Positions 1-7,898 of a stretch of 64,000 bases of DNA are shown in pieces. The notes beneath the pieces are model-generated. The model made no database searches. It was not told the origin of the DNA and was given only the letters and a program-made list of their open reading frames with translations. Position 1 is the first letter of the stretch, and the number at the start of each line of letters is the position of its first letter. Where the stretch lies: contig NZ_SOBE01000002.1 in NCBI RefSeq assembly GCF_004364285.1, positions 496,001 through 560,000 of the forward strand. Direction: 5' to 3'. Source of the DNA: Frigoribacterium sp. PhB116 (GTDB taxonomy: Bacteria; Actinomycetota; Actinomycetes; Actinomycetales; Microbacteriaceae). The translations under genes were made by a program, and so were the position numbers.

Positions 1-47
1 GCGCTGACCTGCGGCGGCGCGCGCCGTCGCCGTCGTCGCCAGCGCGA

Positions 48-109
48 AGCACCCCGTAGTGGACGATGCACCCCGGAACGACGGGGTGCACGGTCCACTA
101 CGGGGTGCT
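48..109. repeat. Nested inverted repeat (long intergenic hairpin)
   Basis: A 17-base arm at 48-64 (AGCACCCCGTAGTGGAC) is perfectly complementary to 93-109. Between them a second hairpin pairs TGCACCCCG (67-75) with CGGGGTGCA (82-90) around a 6-base loop. It lies outside any recognisable gene, downstream of the minus-strand small ORF and Hsp20 gene, so it could end their transcript, although no T-run follows. Its nested, C-rich/G-rich design recurs at 46366-46425 and 63848-63909. Confidence 0.85.
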
Positions 110-131
110 CGAGGTCGAGGCGCGAGACGGG

Positions 132-218
132 TCAGTCGTCGTCGTCCGCCGTCGGGTCCCAGTAGGCCCGGTGCTCACCGACGGTCTCGGCGAGCGCCTG
201 CAGCGCGAACGTGCTCAC
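132..218 (-). CDS. Small acidic protein, 28 aa, coupled to hsp20
   Basis: A 28-codon ORF starts with GTG at 218 and stops at 132. The protein begins MSTFALQALAETV and ends in an acidic tail (WDPTADDDD). A textbook Shine-Dalgarno AGGAGG sits 5 bases before the GTG, and the first bases of that SD form the TAG stop of the upstream Hsp20 gene, so translation is probably coupled. No family is recognised. The start/SD geometry and coding-like third positions argue for a real gene, but short length keeps this tentative. Confidence 0.5.
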   Translation of the reverse strand: MSTFALQALAETVGEHRAYWDPTADDDD

Positions 219-227
219 CCGCGCCTC

Positions 228-728
228 CTACGCACTCGTCGACGCCGCGTCGGCATCGGCGCGAGTCGACTCGGACCCGGCCTGCGTCGTGCCGGCGCCG
301 GACCCGGAGCCCGTCTCGACGGCCGTGGCCGGGCTGGTCGTCACCTCGATCCGGCGCGGGGCGGCCTTCTGCGTCACCGGGATGACGATCGAGAGGACGC
401 CGGCGTCGTAGTGGGCCGAGATGCCGCTCGCGTCGACTCCCTCGCCGAGGCTGAACTGACGGAGGTACGAGCCGTGCGGGCGCTCCTTCGCCAGCCACTG
501 CGCGCCGGTGCGGGCGTCGGCCGTCCGCTGGGCCTTGACGGTGAGCACCTGGCCGTCCACGTCGACGTCGACGCTGCCCGGGTCGACGCCCGGCATGTCG
601 GCGGAGAGCACGTAGCGGTCGCCGTCGCGGTACAGGTCGACGGGCATCTGCCGCGGGCCCTGCCGCGTCGCGAGCAGGCTGCCGGCGAGGCGGTCGAGCT
701 CGGTGAAAGGATCGAAGGTCATTGCCAT
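228..728 (-). CDS. Hsp20/alpha-crystallin small heat-shock protein
   Basis: This 166-residue protein is a cytoplasmic ATP-independent holdase that binds unfolding proteins. The alpha-crystallin domain runs from about residue 28 (MPVDLYRDGDRYVLSADMPG) to about 128 and includes the conserved A-G-V-L motif (AGVLSIVIPV). The N-terminal arm (FDPFTELDRLAGSLL) is typical of actinobacterial Hsp20. The last 30 residues are a low-complexity Gly/Ser/Ala/Thr tail. ATG 728 is preceded by a GA-rich SD (GGAAGGGGA); an alternative ATG lies two codons in. A HAIR-like inverted repeat 45 bases upstream suggests HspR repression. The TAG stop overlaps the SD of a downstream 28-codon ORF. Confidence 0.95.
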   Translation of the reverse strand: MAMTFDPFTELDRLAGSLLATRQGPRQMPVDLYRDGDRYVLSADMPGVDPGSVDVDVDGQVLTVKAQRTADARTGAQWLAKERPHGSYLRQFSLGEGVDASGISAHYDAGVLSIVIPVTQKAAPRRIEVTTSPATAVETGSGSGAGTTQAGSESTRADADAASTSA

Positions 729-772
729 GATGAAGAGTCCCCTTCCGTGACGGATTCACTGTCTCGTGGAGA

Positions 773-793
773 GTTGAGTCGGTGTGGCTCAAC
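773..793. promoter_or_regulatory. HAIR-like HspR operator upstream of hsp20
   Basis: The inverted repeat TTGAGT-N7-GCTCAA (774-779 and 787-792; extended to G/C at 773 and 793) differs by few bases from the HAIR element CTTGAGT-N7-ACTCAAG bound by the heat-shock repressor HspR in actinobacteria. It lies 45-65 bases upstream of the Hsp20 start, where a repressor would cover the promoter. A second feature further upstream is the direct repetition of GCTCGGAG-TCGCTC around 831-866, of unknown meaning. Confidence 0.75.
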
Positions 794-888
794 TCGGTGA
801 CTCGATGGTAGGACGGCGTCACGGCTCATAGCTCGGAGATCGCTCAGATCAGGCTCGGAGTTCGCTCGGAGGAACGACCGGGGGTGCC

Positions 889-1488
889 TCAGGCGCCCCG
901 GACAGCCGCAGCGACCTGGGCCACCGCCTCCTCGACGGCCTTCCGCCGACCCGCGTCGTCGTCGCGCTCGGAGTCGTGCACCCACGCCGTGGCGCCGCGT
1001 CGGGCGCCCACGTAGTCGACGATCCCGTGGCCGACCTGCGTCTCGAGCGCCTGCTCGTAGCCGTGCTTCTCGTAGCTCCCGGCGTCGTCCCCGGCCACGA
1101 GGAGGAGGTGGACCGTGAGCCTGCCGAGGTTGCGTCGCATCCCGCCCTCCCCCTCCGGCCCGCCCACGTCGAACGCCCAGCCGTTCACGAACACCCGGTC
1201 GATCCAGCCCTTGAGCAGGGCCGGCATCGACCACCACCAGACGGGGAGGACGAGCACGAGGTGGTCGGCGGCGTCGAGACGGCGGTGCTCGGCTGCGACG
1301 TCGGCGGGGAACTCGCCCCCCACCCGGTAACTGTGCCTGTCGGCGGCGCCGAACCGCGGGTCGAAGCCCTCGGCGGCGAGATCGGCGATCTCGACCTCGC
1401 CGGGCTCCAGCGCCGCCCGCACCAGCTCGGCTATGCCTGCGGTGAGCGACTCGGGGTCAGGGTGGGCGGTGACGATGAGCGTCTTCAT
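889..1488 (-). CDS. NAD(P)H-dependent flavodoxin-fold oxidoreductase (quinone reductase family)
   Basis: This 199-residue protein belongs to the NQO1/MdaB/KefF-type flavodoxin-like fold family, which reduces quinones or similar acceptors with NAD(P)H using FMN or FAD. The phosphate-binding start is MKTLIVTAHPDPESLT (residues 1-16). The diagnostic LPVWWWSMPALLKGWIDRVF stretch lies near residues 82-101, followed by the FVNGWAFD loop. Length is normal. The GTG/ATG choice is clear because the family begins at this position. It is monocistronic, with no SD as strong as its neighbours. The substrate cannot be told from sequence. Confidence 0.88.
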   Translation of the reverse strand: MKTLIVTAHPDPESLTAGIAELVRAALEPGEVEIADLAAEGFDPRFGAADRHSYRVGGEFPADVAAEHRRLDAADHLVLVLPVWWWSMPALLKGWIDRVFVNGWAFDVGGPEGEGGMRRNLGRLTVHLLLVAGDDAGSYEKHGYEQALETQVGHGIVDYVGARRGATAWVHDSERDDDAGRRKAVEEAVAQVAAAVRGA

Positions 1489-1544
1489 GCCGTCCAGTCA
1501 ACCGGCTCGGGCTGGCCGTCCGCCGCTTCCGGGAGTCCTGCTGA

Positions 1545-1706
1545 CCCGCCAGAGTGGCCGACGAGGGCGAGGAGATCGAGGTGCTCGAGCTGCCCTTCGC
1601 CGAGGCGCTGGCCATGGTCGACGACGGCCGCATCGTCGACGGCAAGACGATCATGCTGCTGCAGTGGGCGGCGCTGCGCCGGCTCACGACGGGCGGCCTC
1701 GGCTAG
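1545..1706 (+). pseudogene. C-terminal remnant of a NUDIX ADP-ribose pyrophosphatase
   Basis: The reading frame after an in-frame TGA at 1542-1544 encodes [20 protein letters not shown] followed by [12 protein letters not shown] and ends at TAG 1704-1706. This is the hallmark C-terminus of NUDIX ADP-ribose/nucleoside-diphosphate-sugar pyrophosphatases. No NUDIX box (GX5EX7REUXEEXGU) or N-terminal half is found upstream; 889-1488 is occupied by another gene on the other strand. A GTG at 1554 could start a 50-residue product, but it would lack the active site. I read it as a deletion remnant. Confidence 0.65.
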
Positions 1707-1724
1707 GGATCGCCGCCGGCGAGG

Positions 1725-2078
1725 TCAGCCCTCGCGCAGCACCTTCGACATGGCGCGCCCGCGTGCGACCTCGTCGACGAGCTTGTCGAGCCGCCGGATC
1801 TGCTGCATCAGCTCGTCGTCGAGCTCCTCGATGCGGACGCCGCAGATCACCCCGGTCACGAGCGACGCCCGCGGGTTCAGCTCGGCCGCCGCGAAGAAGT
1901 CACGGAACGACGTCCGTGCCGCCAGGTGCTCGGCGAGCCGCGTGTCGTCGTAGCCGGTCAGCCACGAGACCACCGTGTCGACCTCGGCCCGCGTGTGCCC
2001 CTTGCGTTCGGCCTTCGCGACGTAGAGCGGGTAGACGTCGGCGAACGCGGTCTCGAAGATGCGGCCGTTGCGGTCCAT
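1725..2078 (-). CDS. DUF2200 family protein
   Basis: This 117-residue protein matches the DUF2200 pattern: an N-terminal RIFETAFADVYPLYVAKAERKG block (about residues 6-27), then the central WLTGYD motif and a C-terminal helical region. The function of the family is unknown. The TAnnnT hexamer TACGCT (minus strand, 2090-2085) is six bases from the ATG, so transcription is probably leaderless and the start is well fixed. A single gene; the next gene in the same direction (GrpB family) lies upstream with a short gap. Confidence 0.85.
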   Translation of the reverse strand: MDRNGRIFETAFADVYPLYVAKAERKGHTRAEVDTVVSWLTGYDDTRLAEHLAARTSFRDFFAAAELNPRASLVTGVICGVRIEELDDELMQQIRRLDKLVDEVARGRAMSKVLREG

Positions 2079-2109
2079 GGCGGCAGCGTAGCTGCGGGAG
2101 CCGCCCCCG

Positions 2110-2703
2110 TCAGCCCTCGCGCGCCTCCCTCGCCCGGCCCTTGATCGCCGAGATGACCTCGGTCTTGGCGTCGGCGTAGTCGTTCATGTCGTCCCAGCTG
2201 CGGGCGAGCAGGTCGCGCTTCGTCCGTTCGTAGAGGGCGCGGTCGTCGTCGTCACGGCGCAGGTGGTCGCGAAGGAGGAGGTACTCGGCCACCGCAGGAG
2301 CCCCGCGGTCGTAGACGTGCACGTGCACGTCCCGCTCCGGGGTGCGCACCAGCCGGTGCCCCGGCTCGCGCACGCGGAGCACGTAGCCGGCGGCCAGCAG
2401 GGGCTCGAGCCAGTCCTCCTCGGCGGTGACGTCGTCGACCGCGACGACGAGGTCGACGATCGGCTTCGCGGCCAGGCCGGGCACGGAGGTCGAGCCGATG
2501 TGCTCCACGTCGGCCTGCGTCCCCGTCGTCGCGAGGGCCGCGACGATGCGCCGCTCGTGCTCGCGGTAGAGCTCGGGCCACCTCGGGTCGGGGTCGTGCA
2601 GCGTGACGGCGATCGCCTCGGGGCCGCCGACCAGGTCGAGCTCGGTCACGTCGGGGCGGCGACGGGTACGGGTACGGGTGCGGGGGCGGGGCTCGTCGGT
2701 CAC
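2110..2703 (-). CDS. GrpB family protein (UPF0157, nucleotidyltransferase fold)
   Basis: The 197-residue product has the family core WPELYREHERRIVAALA, then the nucleotidyltransferase-like EHIGSTSVPGLAAKPIVDLV motif, and a C-terminal YERTKRDLLARSW block. Members have a nucleotidyltransferase fold, but the substrate is not established; some are fused to dephospho-CoA kinase. GTG at 2703 is preferred because a GAGTAT hexamer lies six bases upstream, as at other leaderless starts here. A longer reading frame to 2748 adds an unlikely Arg-rich leader. The N-terminus still carries an Arg/Thr-rich repeat (RTRTRTRRR) encoded by GGTAC-type repeats at 2660-2690. Confidence 0.85.
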   Translation of the reverse strand: MTDEPRPRTRTRTRRRPDVTELDLVGGPEAIAVTLHDPDPRWPELYREHERRIVAALATTGTQADVEHIGSTSVPGLAAKPIVDLVVAVDDVTAEEDWLEPLLAAGYVLRVREPGHRLVRTPERDVHVHVYDRGAPAVAEYLLLRDHLRRDDDDRALYERTKRDLLARSWDDMNDYADAKTEVISAIKGRAREAREG

Positions 2704-2787
2704 CCGGCCATACTCGCAGCCGTCCGCCTCGCGCTGTCTTCTCGGCACACGGCGTCATCTGCCCCCGAGTTCGTCCATGATGGTCCC

Positions 2788-5463
2788 GTGACCGACACCG
2801 ACACCGTGAAGCGACCCGACGGAGCCAGCCGAGACGACGTCCGGGGGGCGGTCGACACCGACCTGCGCGCCGACGTGAGCTTCCTGGGCAGCCTGCTCGG
2901 GCGCGTGCTCACCGAGGCCGGCGGCCCCGACCTCCTGGCCGACGTCGAGCGCCTGCGCGCCGCCGTCATCTCTGCCTACGAGGACGCGACCGCGGGCCAC
3001 GCCGGCAAGACGGACTCCGCCGAGCCGGTCGACCGCGCCGGCGAGATCGTCGCCGAGCTCGACCAGGAGCGCGCCGAGCAGGTCGCCCGGGCCTTCACCG
3101 TGTACTTCCACCTCTCCAACCTCGCCGAGGAGCACCACCGGGTGCGCGTGCTGCGCCGACGCCGCGAGCGCGCCGACTCGCTGCCCGCCGCGGTCGAGCG
3201 GCTCGTCGACGAGCTGGGGGCCGAGGAGGCGTCGGCACGTCTGCAGGCGCTGCGGTTCCAGCCCGTCTTCACCGCGCACCCCACCGAGGCCCGCCGCCGT
3301 GCGGTCGCGAGCACCATCCGCCGCATCAGCGACCTGCTCGACGAGCGCGACGCCGCGCAGAGCACGGCCGACCTGCTCGAGACCGAGCGCCGCCTCCTCG
3401 AGGAGATCGACGTGCTGTGGCGCACCTCGCCGCTCCGCACCACGCGCCCGACCCCGCTCGACGAGGTCCGCACCGCGATGAACGTCTTCGACCAGACGCT
3501 CTTCGAGGTCGTGCCGCACGTCTACCGCGTGCTCGACGACCGCCTCAACGGCGACGCGGCCGGCCGTCAGCCGGTGGCGGCCCCCGCCTTCATGCGCTTC
3601 AGCAGCTGGATCGGCGGCGACCGCGACGGCAACCCGCACGTCACCGCCGAGGTCACCCGCGCCGCCGCCGAGATCGCGTCCGAGCACGTGCTGCTCGGCC
3701 TGCACCGCGCGGCCGGCCGCATCGGCGGCACCCTGACCCTCGACGAGGCCGACACCCCGGCCGACGCCGGCGTCCGCGAGCTCGCCGAGCAGCAGCGCGC
3801 GCTCGACCCCGACACGGCCTCGCGCATCGGCATCCGCTCGCCCAACGAGACCCACCGCCGAGTGCTCCTGTTCGTCGCCGAGCGGATCGACGCCACGCGC
3901 CGCGGCGTCGAGGGCCTCGCCTACGCCGGGCCCGACGACCTGCTCGCCGACCTCCGCACCGTCCAGGCGTCGCTCCGTGCGGCCGGCGCCCACCGCGCGG
4001 CCAACGGCGAGCTGCAGAACCTCGTCTGGCAGGTCGAGACCTTCGGCTTCCACCTCGCGGAGCTCGAGGTGCGCCAGCACTCGCAGGTGCACCGCACCGC
4101 CCTGGAGGAGGCGCGCGCCGGCGGCGAGCTGAGCGCGCAGACCGTCGAGGTGCTCGACGTGTTCCGCACCGTCGCCTCGCTGCAGCAGCGTTTCGGGCGT
4201 CGTGCCGCCTCCCGGTACATCGTGTCGTTCACCCAGTCGTCGGCCGACCTCGCGAACGTCGTCGAGCTGGCCGAGCTCGCCCTCGGCTCGGCCGAGGCGG
4301 CGCCCGTGCTCGACGTCATCCCGCTGTTCGAGACGTTCGCCGACCTCGAGGCGTCGACGCGCATCCTCGACGAGGCCCTGCAGACCGACGCGGTGCAGCG
4401 TCGTCTCGCCGCGACCGGCCGAAAGCTCGAGGTGATGCTCGGCTACTCCGACTCGTCGAAGGACGTCGGCCCCGTCAGCGCCACCTTCGCGCTCTACGAC
4501 GCGCAGGCGCGCATCGCCGAGTGGGCACGGAGCAACGACATCGAGCTGACCCTGTTCCACGGCCGCGGCGGCTCGATGGGCCGCGGCGGCGGACCGGCCC
4601 ACGAGGCCGTCCGAGCCCAGCCGCCCGGGTCGGTCGAGGGCCGGTTCAAGATCACCGAGCAGGGCGAGGTCATCCTCGCGAACTACGGCAACAAGGTGAT
4701 CGCTGCCCGCCACATCGAGCAGATGGCCGCCGCGACCCTGCACGCGTCGACGCCGTCCACGGCCGCCGCGAACGCCGCCTCCGCCGAGCGCTTCGCCCCG
4801 CTGGCCGCGGCCATGGACGCGGCCTCGCGCGACGCCTTCTTCGGCCTGGTCAAGGCCGACGGGTTCGCGACCTGGTTCGCCACGGTCACCCCGATGGAGG
4901 AGGTGGGCCTGCTCGCGCTCGGCTCGCGTCCCGCGCGGCGCGGCCTCTCGGTCGAGTCGCTCGAGGATCTTCGGGCGATCCCGTGGGTCTTCGCGTGGAC
5001 CCAGGCCCGCATCAACCTCGCCGGCTGGTACGGCCTCGGCTCGGCGCTCGCCGCGGTCGGCGACGTGCAGGTGCTGCGCGAGGCCTACGAGGCCTGGCCG
5101 CTGTTCCGCACGATGATCAAGAACGTCGAGCTGTCGCTGGCGAAGACCGACGACCACATCGCCCGCCGCTACCTCGGCCTGGCCGAGCGCGACGACCTCG
5201 CCGACAGGGTGCTGGCCGAGATGGCGCTGACCCGCGAGTGGGTGCTCGCGACGAGCGGGTCGAGCGACGTGCTCGAGGGGCGACCGGTGCTCAGCCGTTC
5301 GGTGCGCCTCCGGAGCCCCTACGTCGACGCGCTGTCGCTGCTGCAGCTGCGGGCGCTGCGGGGCATCCGCCGCTCGGTCGAGAAGGACCCGGCGGACGCC
5401 GACCACCGCCTCCTGCTGCTCACCGTCAACGGCATCGCGGCCGGCCTGCAGAACACGGGCTGA
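2788..5463 (+). CDS. ppc: Phosphoenolpyruvate carboxylase
   Basis: The 891-residue enzyme carboxylates PEP to oxaloacetate with bicarbonate, the anaplerotic input to the TCA cycle. Visible signatures are FTAHPTEARRR (catalytic His at about 164), RFSSWIGGDRDGNPHVT, GYSDSSKDVG (about 552), the glycine-rich FHGRGGSMGRGGGPAH loop (about 590), RHIEQM, and the invariant C-terminus ending NTG. Length is that of complete bacterial PEPC. GTG 2788 is chosen over upstream in-frame codons because CATGAT lies exactly six bases before it and the upstream extension is antisense to the GrpB gene. A palindromic repeat element follows the stop. Confidence 0.97.
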   Translation: MTDTDTVKRPDGASRDDVRGAVDTDLRADVSFLGSLLGRVLTEAGGPDLLADVERLRAAVISAYEDATAGHAGKTDSAEPVDRAGEIVAELDQERAEQVARAFTVYFHLSNLAEEHHRVRVLRRRRERADSLPAAVERLVDELGAEEASARLQALRFQPVFTAHPTEARRRAVASTIRRISDLLDERDAAQSTADLLETERRLLEEIDVLWRTSPLRTTRPTPLDEVRTAMNVFDQTLFEVVPHVYRVLDDRLNGDAAGRQPVAAPAFMRFSSWIGGDRDGNPHVTAEVTRAAAEIASEHVLLGLHRAAGRIGGTLTLDEADTPADAGVRELAEQQRALDPDTASRIGIRSPNETHRRVLLFVAERIDATRRGVEGLAYAGPDDLLADLRTVQASLRAAGAHRAANGELQNLVWQVETFGFHLAELEVRQHSQVHRTALEEARAGGELSAQTVEVLDVFRTVASLQQRFGRRAASRYIVSFTQSSADLANVVELAELALGSAEAAPVLDVIPLFETFADLEASTRILDEALQTDAVQRRLAATGRKLEVMLGYSDSSKDVGPVSATFALYDAQARIAEWARSNDIELTLFHGRGGSMGRGGGPAHEAVRAQPPGSVEGRFKITEQGEVILANYGNKVIAARHIEQMAAATLHASTPSTAAANAASAERFAPLAAAMDAASRDAFFGLVKADGFATWFATVTPMEEVGLLALGSRPARRGLSVESLEDLRAIPWVFAWTQARINLAGWYGLGSALAAVGDVQVLREAYEAWPLFRTMIKNVELSLAKTDDHIARRYLGLAERDDLADRVLAEMALTREWVLATSGSSDVLEGRPVLSRSVRLRSPYVDALSLLQLRALRGIRRSVEKDPADADHRLLLLTVNGIAAGLQNTG

Positions 5464-5478
5464 CCTCTCCTCCCTCAT

Positions 5479-5567
5479 TCAGGAACATCGGTCCTGCGTC
5501 TCGCGGCGGGGGGACCGATGTTCCTGAGTCGTGCACGATGCAGGAACGCGATCGACGGACTTCCTGC
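5479..5567. repeat. Palindromic intergenic element, copy 1 (TCGTGCACGA core)
   Basis: A perfect 16-base stem pairs 5479-5494 (TCAGGAACATCGGTCC) with 5512-5527. Directly after it is the 10-base palindrome TCGTGCACGA (5529-5538), itself flanked by TTCCTGA on the left and GCAGGAA on the right. GCAGGAA (5540-5546) then pairs with TTCCTGC (5561-5567). The same TTCCTGA/TCGTGCACGA/CAGGAA order recurs at 14983-15057 and 44975-45061. The rest of 5464-5655 contains a nested hairpin (5598-5606 with 5629-5637, enclosing 5607-5611 with 5615-5619) just upstream of the histidine kinase promoter. Confidence 0.85.
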
Positions 5568-5655
5568 AGGCTGACGCGCCCGGTCTCGTGCCGCCGGGGC
5601 CACCTCCGACCTTCGGTCGATCCCCGAGGAGGCGGCCCCTCCGTACCCTCGGAGC

Positions 5656-7050
5656 ATGAGCACCGAGACCGTGACCGACGGCAGACCCCGTGGCTGGGCC
5701 CGCGCCTGGGGCGAGACGTGGCGGCTCCTCGTCGCTCTCGTCTTCGGCCTGGTCGTGTCCCTCGCGGTCTGGTTCGGCGACCCGGCCGGTGCCCGCGACG
5801 CCGAGCCGCTCTTCGGCCTCTTCGTGTTCCTCGACGTGCTCGTCGGGCTCACCGTGCTCGTGATGCTGCCGCTGCGGCACCGCGCCCCGTTCGTCCTCAC
5901 CCTGGTGGCGGTCGTGCTCGCGGGCATCTCGCCGTTCGCGTCGTGCGCCGCGTCGCTCATGCTCGTGTCGCTCGCGACCCGTCGGCGTGCGGCCGAGATC
6001 ATCCCCGTGGCACTGGCCTTCGTCGTCGCGAGCGTGCTCGGCGAGGTGCTGTGGTTCCGTTCCGAGCCGGTCCTCCCGCTCTGGCAGACCCTCGTCGCGG
6101 TCGTCGTCGTCACGGCACTGATCGTCGTCGTCGGTCTCTACATCGGCGGTCGTCGTGAGCTGCTGCGCAGCCTGCGCGAGCGTGCCCGCCTCGTCGAGGA
6201 GGAGGAGCACCTCCGCCTGGCCCAGGCCCGCGACCACGAGCGCACCCGGATCGCCCGCGAGATGCACGACGTGCTCGCCCACCGGCTCTCGCTCGTCGCC
6301 CTGCACGCCGGGGCCCTCGAGTACCGCGACGACCTCGACCCGGCCGAGACGCGGGCCACCGCGGGCGTCATCCGGGAGAACGCGCGGACGGCGCTGACCG
6401 AGCTGCGGGACGTGCTCGGGGTGCTCCGCGAGCCCGGTCCCGACGGCGGCACGGTGGCCGCCCCGCCCCAGCCGACCCTGGCCGGGCTGGACGAGCTGCT
6501 CGACGAGGCACGGTCCGCGGGCATGGTCGTCCGGCTCGAGTCGTCGCTCCCCGAGGCCCTGACCGGCGGCCGCGGCGACCCCGCCGCGGCGGACGGCCCG
6601 TCCGAGGAGGCGCCTCCCACGACGACGAGCCGGCACGCGTTCCGCATCGTGCAGGAGTGCCTGACGAACGCCCGCCGGCACGCCCCCGGGCAGCCGGTGA
6701 CGGTGACGCTCGACGGGCGTCCCGGGGACCAGCTCGTCGTCCGGGTGGAGAACGCCCTCGGGGCTGCGTCCAGGGGGGCCGTCCCCGCGTATCCGTCGAG
6801 TCCCGGGGCGCCGTCGCCGGCCCTGTCGGCGGCAGGCTCCCTGCGTGCAGGTGCAGGTGCAGGTGCAGGTGCAGGTGCAGGTGCAGGCGCAGGTGCAGGT
6901 GCAGCCGCAGCTGCTGGTGCGCGTGTCCTGCGCGGCGGCCACGGCCTCGACGGGCTGGCAGAGCGAGCCCGTCTCGCCGGCGGCACCCTGACCCTCGACT
7001 CGTCCGCGGGTCGCCACGTCGTGGAGGCGAGGCTGCCGTGGACCCGGTGA
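5656..7050 (+). CDS. NarL-type sensor histidine kinase with Gly-Ala repeat insert
   Basis: The 464-residue membrane kinase has about five TM segments in residues 22-175, a short coiled region, then a HisKA_3 dimerisation domain with phospho-acceptor His204 in AREMHDVLAHRLSLVALHAG. The HATPase domain has its N box ECLTNARRHA (Asn338) and a late G box GGHGLDGLAERARLAGG. Between N and G boxes lies an insert with a (Gly-Ala) run encoded by a hexanucleotide repeat. TACCCT (5644-5649) sits six bases before ATG, so the mRNA is probably leaderless. The stop overlaps the response-regulator start by GTGA. The stimulus is unknown. Confidence 0.93.
   Translation: MSTETVTDGRPRGWARAWGETWRLLVALVFGLVVSLAVWFGDPAGARDAEPLFGLFVFLDVLVGLTVLVMLPLRHRAPFVLTLVAVVLAGISPFASCAASLMLVSLATRRRAAEIIPVALAFVVASVLGEVLWFRSEPVLPLWQTLVAVVVVTALIVVVGLYIGGRRELLRSLRERARLVEEEEHLRLAQARDHERTRIAREMHDVLAHRLSLVALHAGALEYRDDLDPAETRATAGVIRENARTALTELRDVLGVLREPGPDGGTVAAPPQPTLAGLDELLDEARSAGMVVRLESSLPEALTGGRGDPAAADGPSEEAPPTTTSRHAFRIVQECLTNARRHAPGQPVTVTLDGRPGDQLVVRVENALGAASRGAVPAYPSSPGAPSPALSAAGSLRAGAGAGAGAGAGAGAGAGAAAAAGARVLRGGHGLDGLAERARLAGGTLTLDSSAGRHVVEARLPWTR
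6845..6904 (+). repeat. Hexanucleotide tandem repeat (GTGCAG)10 inside kinase gene
   Basis: Ten consecutive 6-base units, nine GTGCAG and one variant GCGCAG (6887-6892), encode an alternating Gly-Ala run in the ATP-lid region of the histidine kinase. Because the unit is a multiple of three, slippage would change linker length without a frameshift. Confidence 0.95.
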
Positions 7051-7766
7051 CCCGCACCTCCGCCCCGGTCCGCGCCCCCGTGCGTGTCGTCCTCGTCGAC
7101 GACGAGAGGCTCGTCCGGACCGGACTCCGCCTCATCCTCGGCGGCGAGCCGTCCGTCGAGGTGGTGGGCGAGGCCGGCGACGGCGTCGAGGCCGAGCACG
7201 TCATCGCCGAGACCGTTCCCGACGTCGTCCTGATGGACATCCGCATGCCGCGCCGTGACGGGCTCGCCGCGACCGAGCGCGAGCTCGCGCGTCGACCCGA
7301 CCTCGCCGTCCTCGTGCTCACGACCTTCGACGCGGACGACATGGTGCTCGGGGCGCTGCGCCTCGGCGCCCGTGGATTCCTGCTCAAGGACACGCCGCCG
7401 GCCGAGCTGGTGGCGGCGGTCCTCGCGGCGGCGCAGGGCCGGTCGACCCTGTCGCCGAGCGTGCTCGACCGCGTGATCGGAGCCGCGACGGCGTCCGTCC
7501 CCGTGCAGGCCGTCGACGGCAGCGCCGAGGAGGCGGCGGCCGCGGCCGACGAGGCCCGGTCCCGTCTCGCCTCGCTCACCGCCCGCGAGGCCGACGTCGT
7601 GCGCGGGGTCGTGCGCGGCCGGTCGAACGCGCAGATCGGCGCCGAGCTGTACGTCAGCGTCGCGACGGTGAAGACCCACCTCGGCCACGCCTACGACAAG
7701 CTCGGCGTCGACGGCCGGGTGCAGCTCGCGCTGCTGGCGCGGGCGGCGGGGCTCCCCGAGGACTGA
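7047..7766 (+). CDS. NarL/FixJ-family response regulator
   Basis: The 239-residue DNA-binding regulator is the cognate partner of the preceding kinase. The receiver domain shows the acidic pair in VVLVDDERLVRTGLRL, phospho-acceptor Asp64 in VVLMDIRMPRRDG, the switch Thr in LVLTTF and the conserved Lys in FLLKDTPP. The C-terminal LuxR-type HTH is LTAREADVVRGVVRGRSNAQ followed by IGAELYVSVATVKTHLGHAYDKLG. GTG 7047 is chosen because it overlaps the kinase TGA (GTGA), implying translational coupling. The interdomain linker is long and Ala-rich. The target genes are unknown; the BMP lipoprotein gene downstream is one possibility. Confidence 0.93.
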   Translation: MTRTSAPVRAPVRVVLVDDERLVRTGLRLILGGEPSVEVVGEAGDGVEAEHVIAETVPDVVLMDIRMPRRDGLAATERELARRPDLAVLVLTTFDADDMVLGALRLGARGFLLKDTPPAELVAAVLAAAQGRSTLSPSVLDRVIGAATASVPVQAVDGSAEEAAAAADEARSRLASLTAREADVVRGVVRGRSNAQIGAELYVSVATVKTHLGHAYDKLGVDGRVQLALLARAAGLPED

Positions 7767-7898
7767 CGCCGCTCCTCCCCAGGTCACGATTCGACACCGC
7801 CTGTGCCCCCGCACGGCCACGACCCGGTGCCGGCCCGGGCGAGATGCCATGATCATCGGCAGAGCAGCGTCCGCTCGCCGTCCAGGAGGTCATCCGTC

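Noticed and set aside
2660-2703. Arg-Thr repeat in the GrpB leader as evidence for the longer start at 2748
   Set aside because: GTG 2703 has a leaderless-type hexamer at the correct distance, and residues before it lack family similarity.
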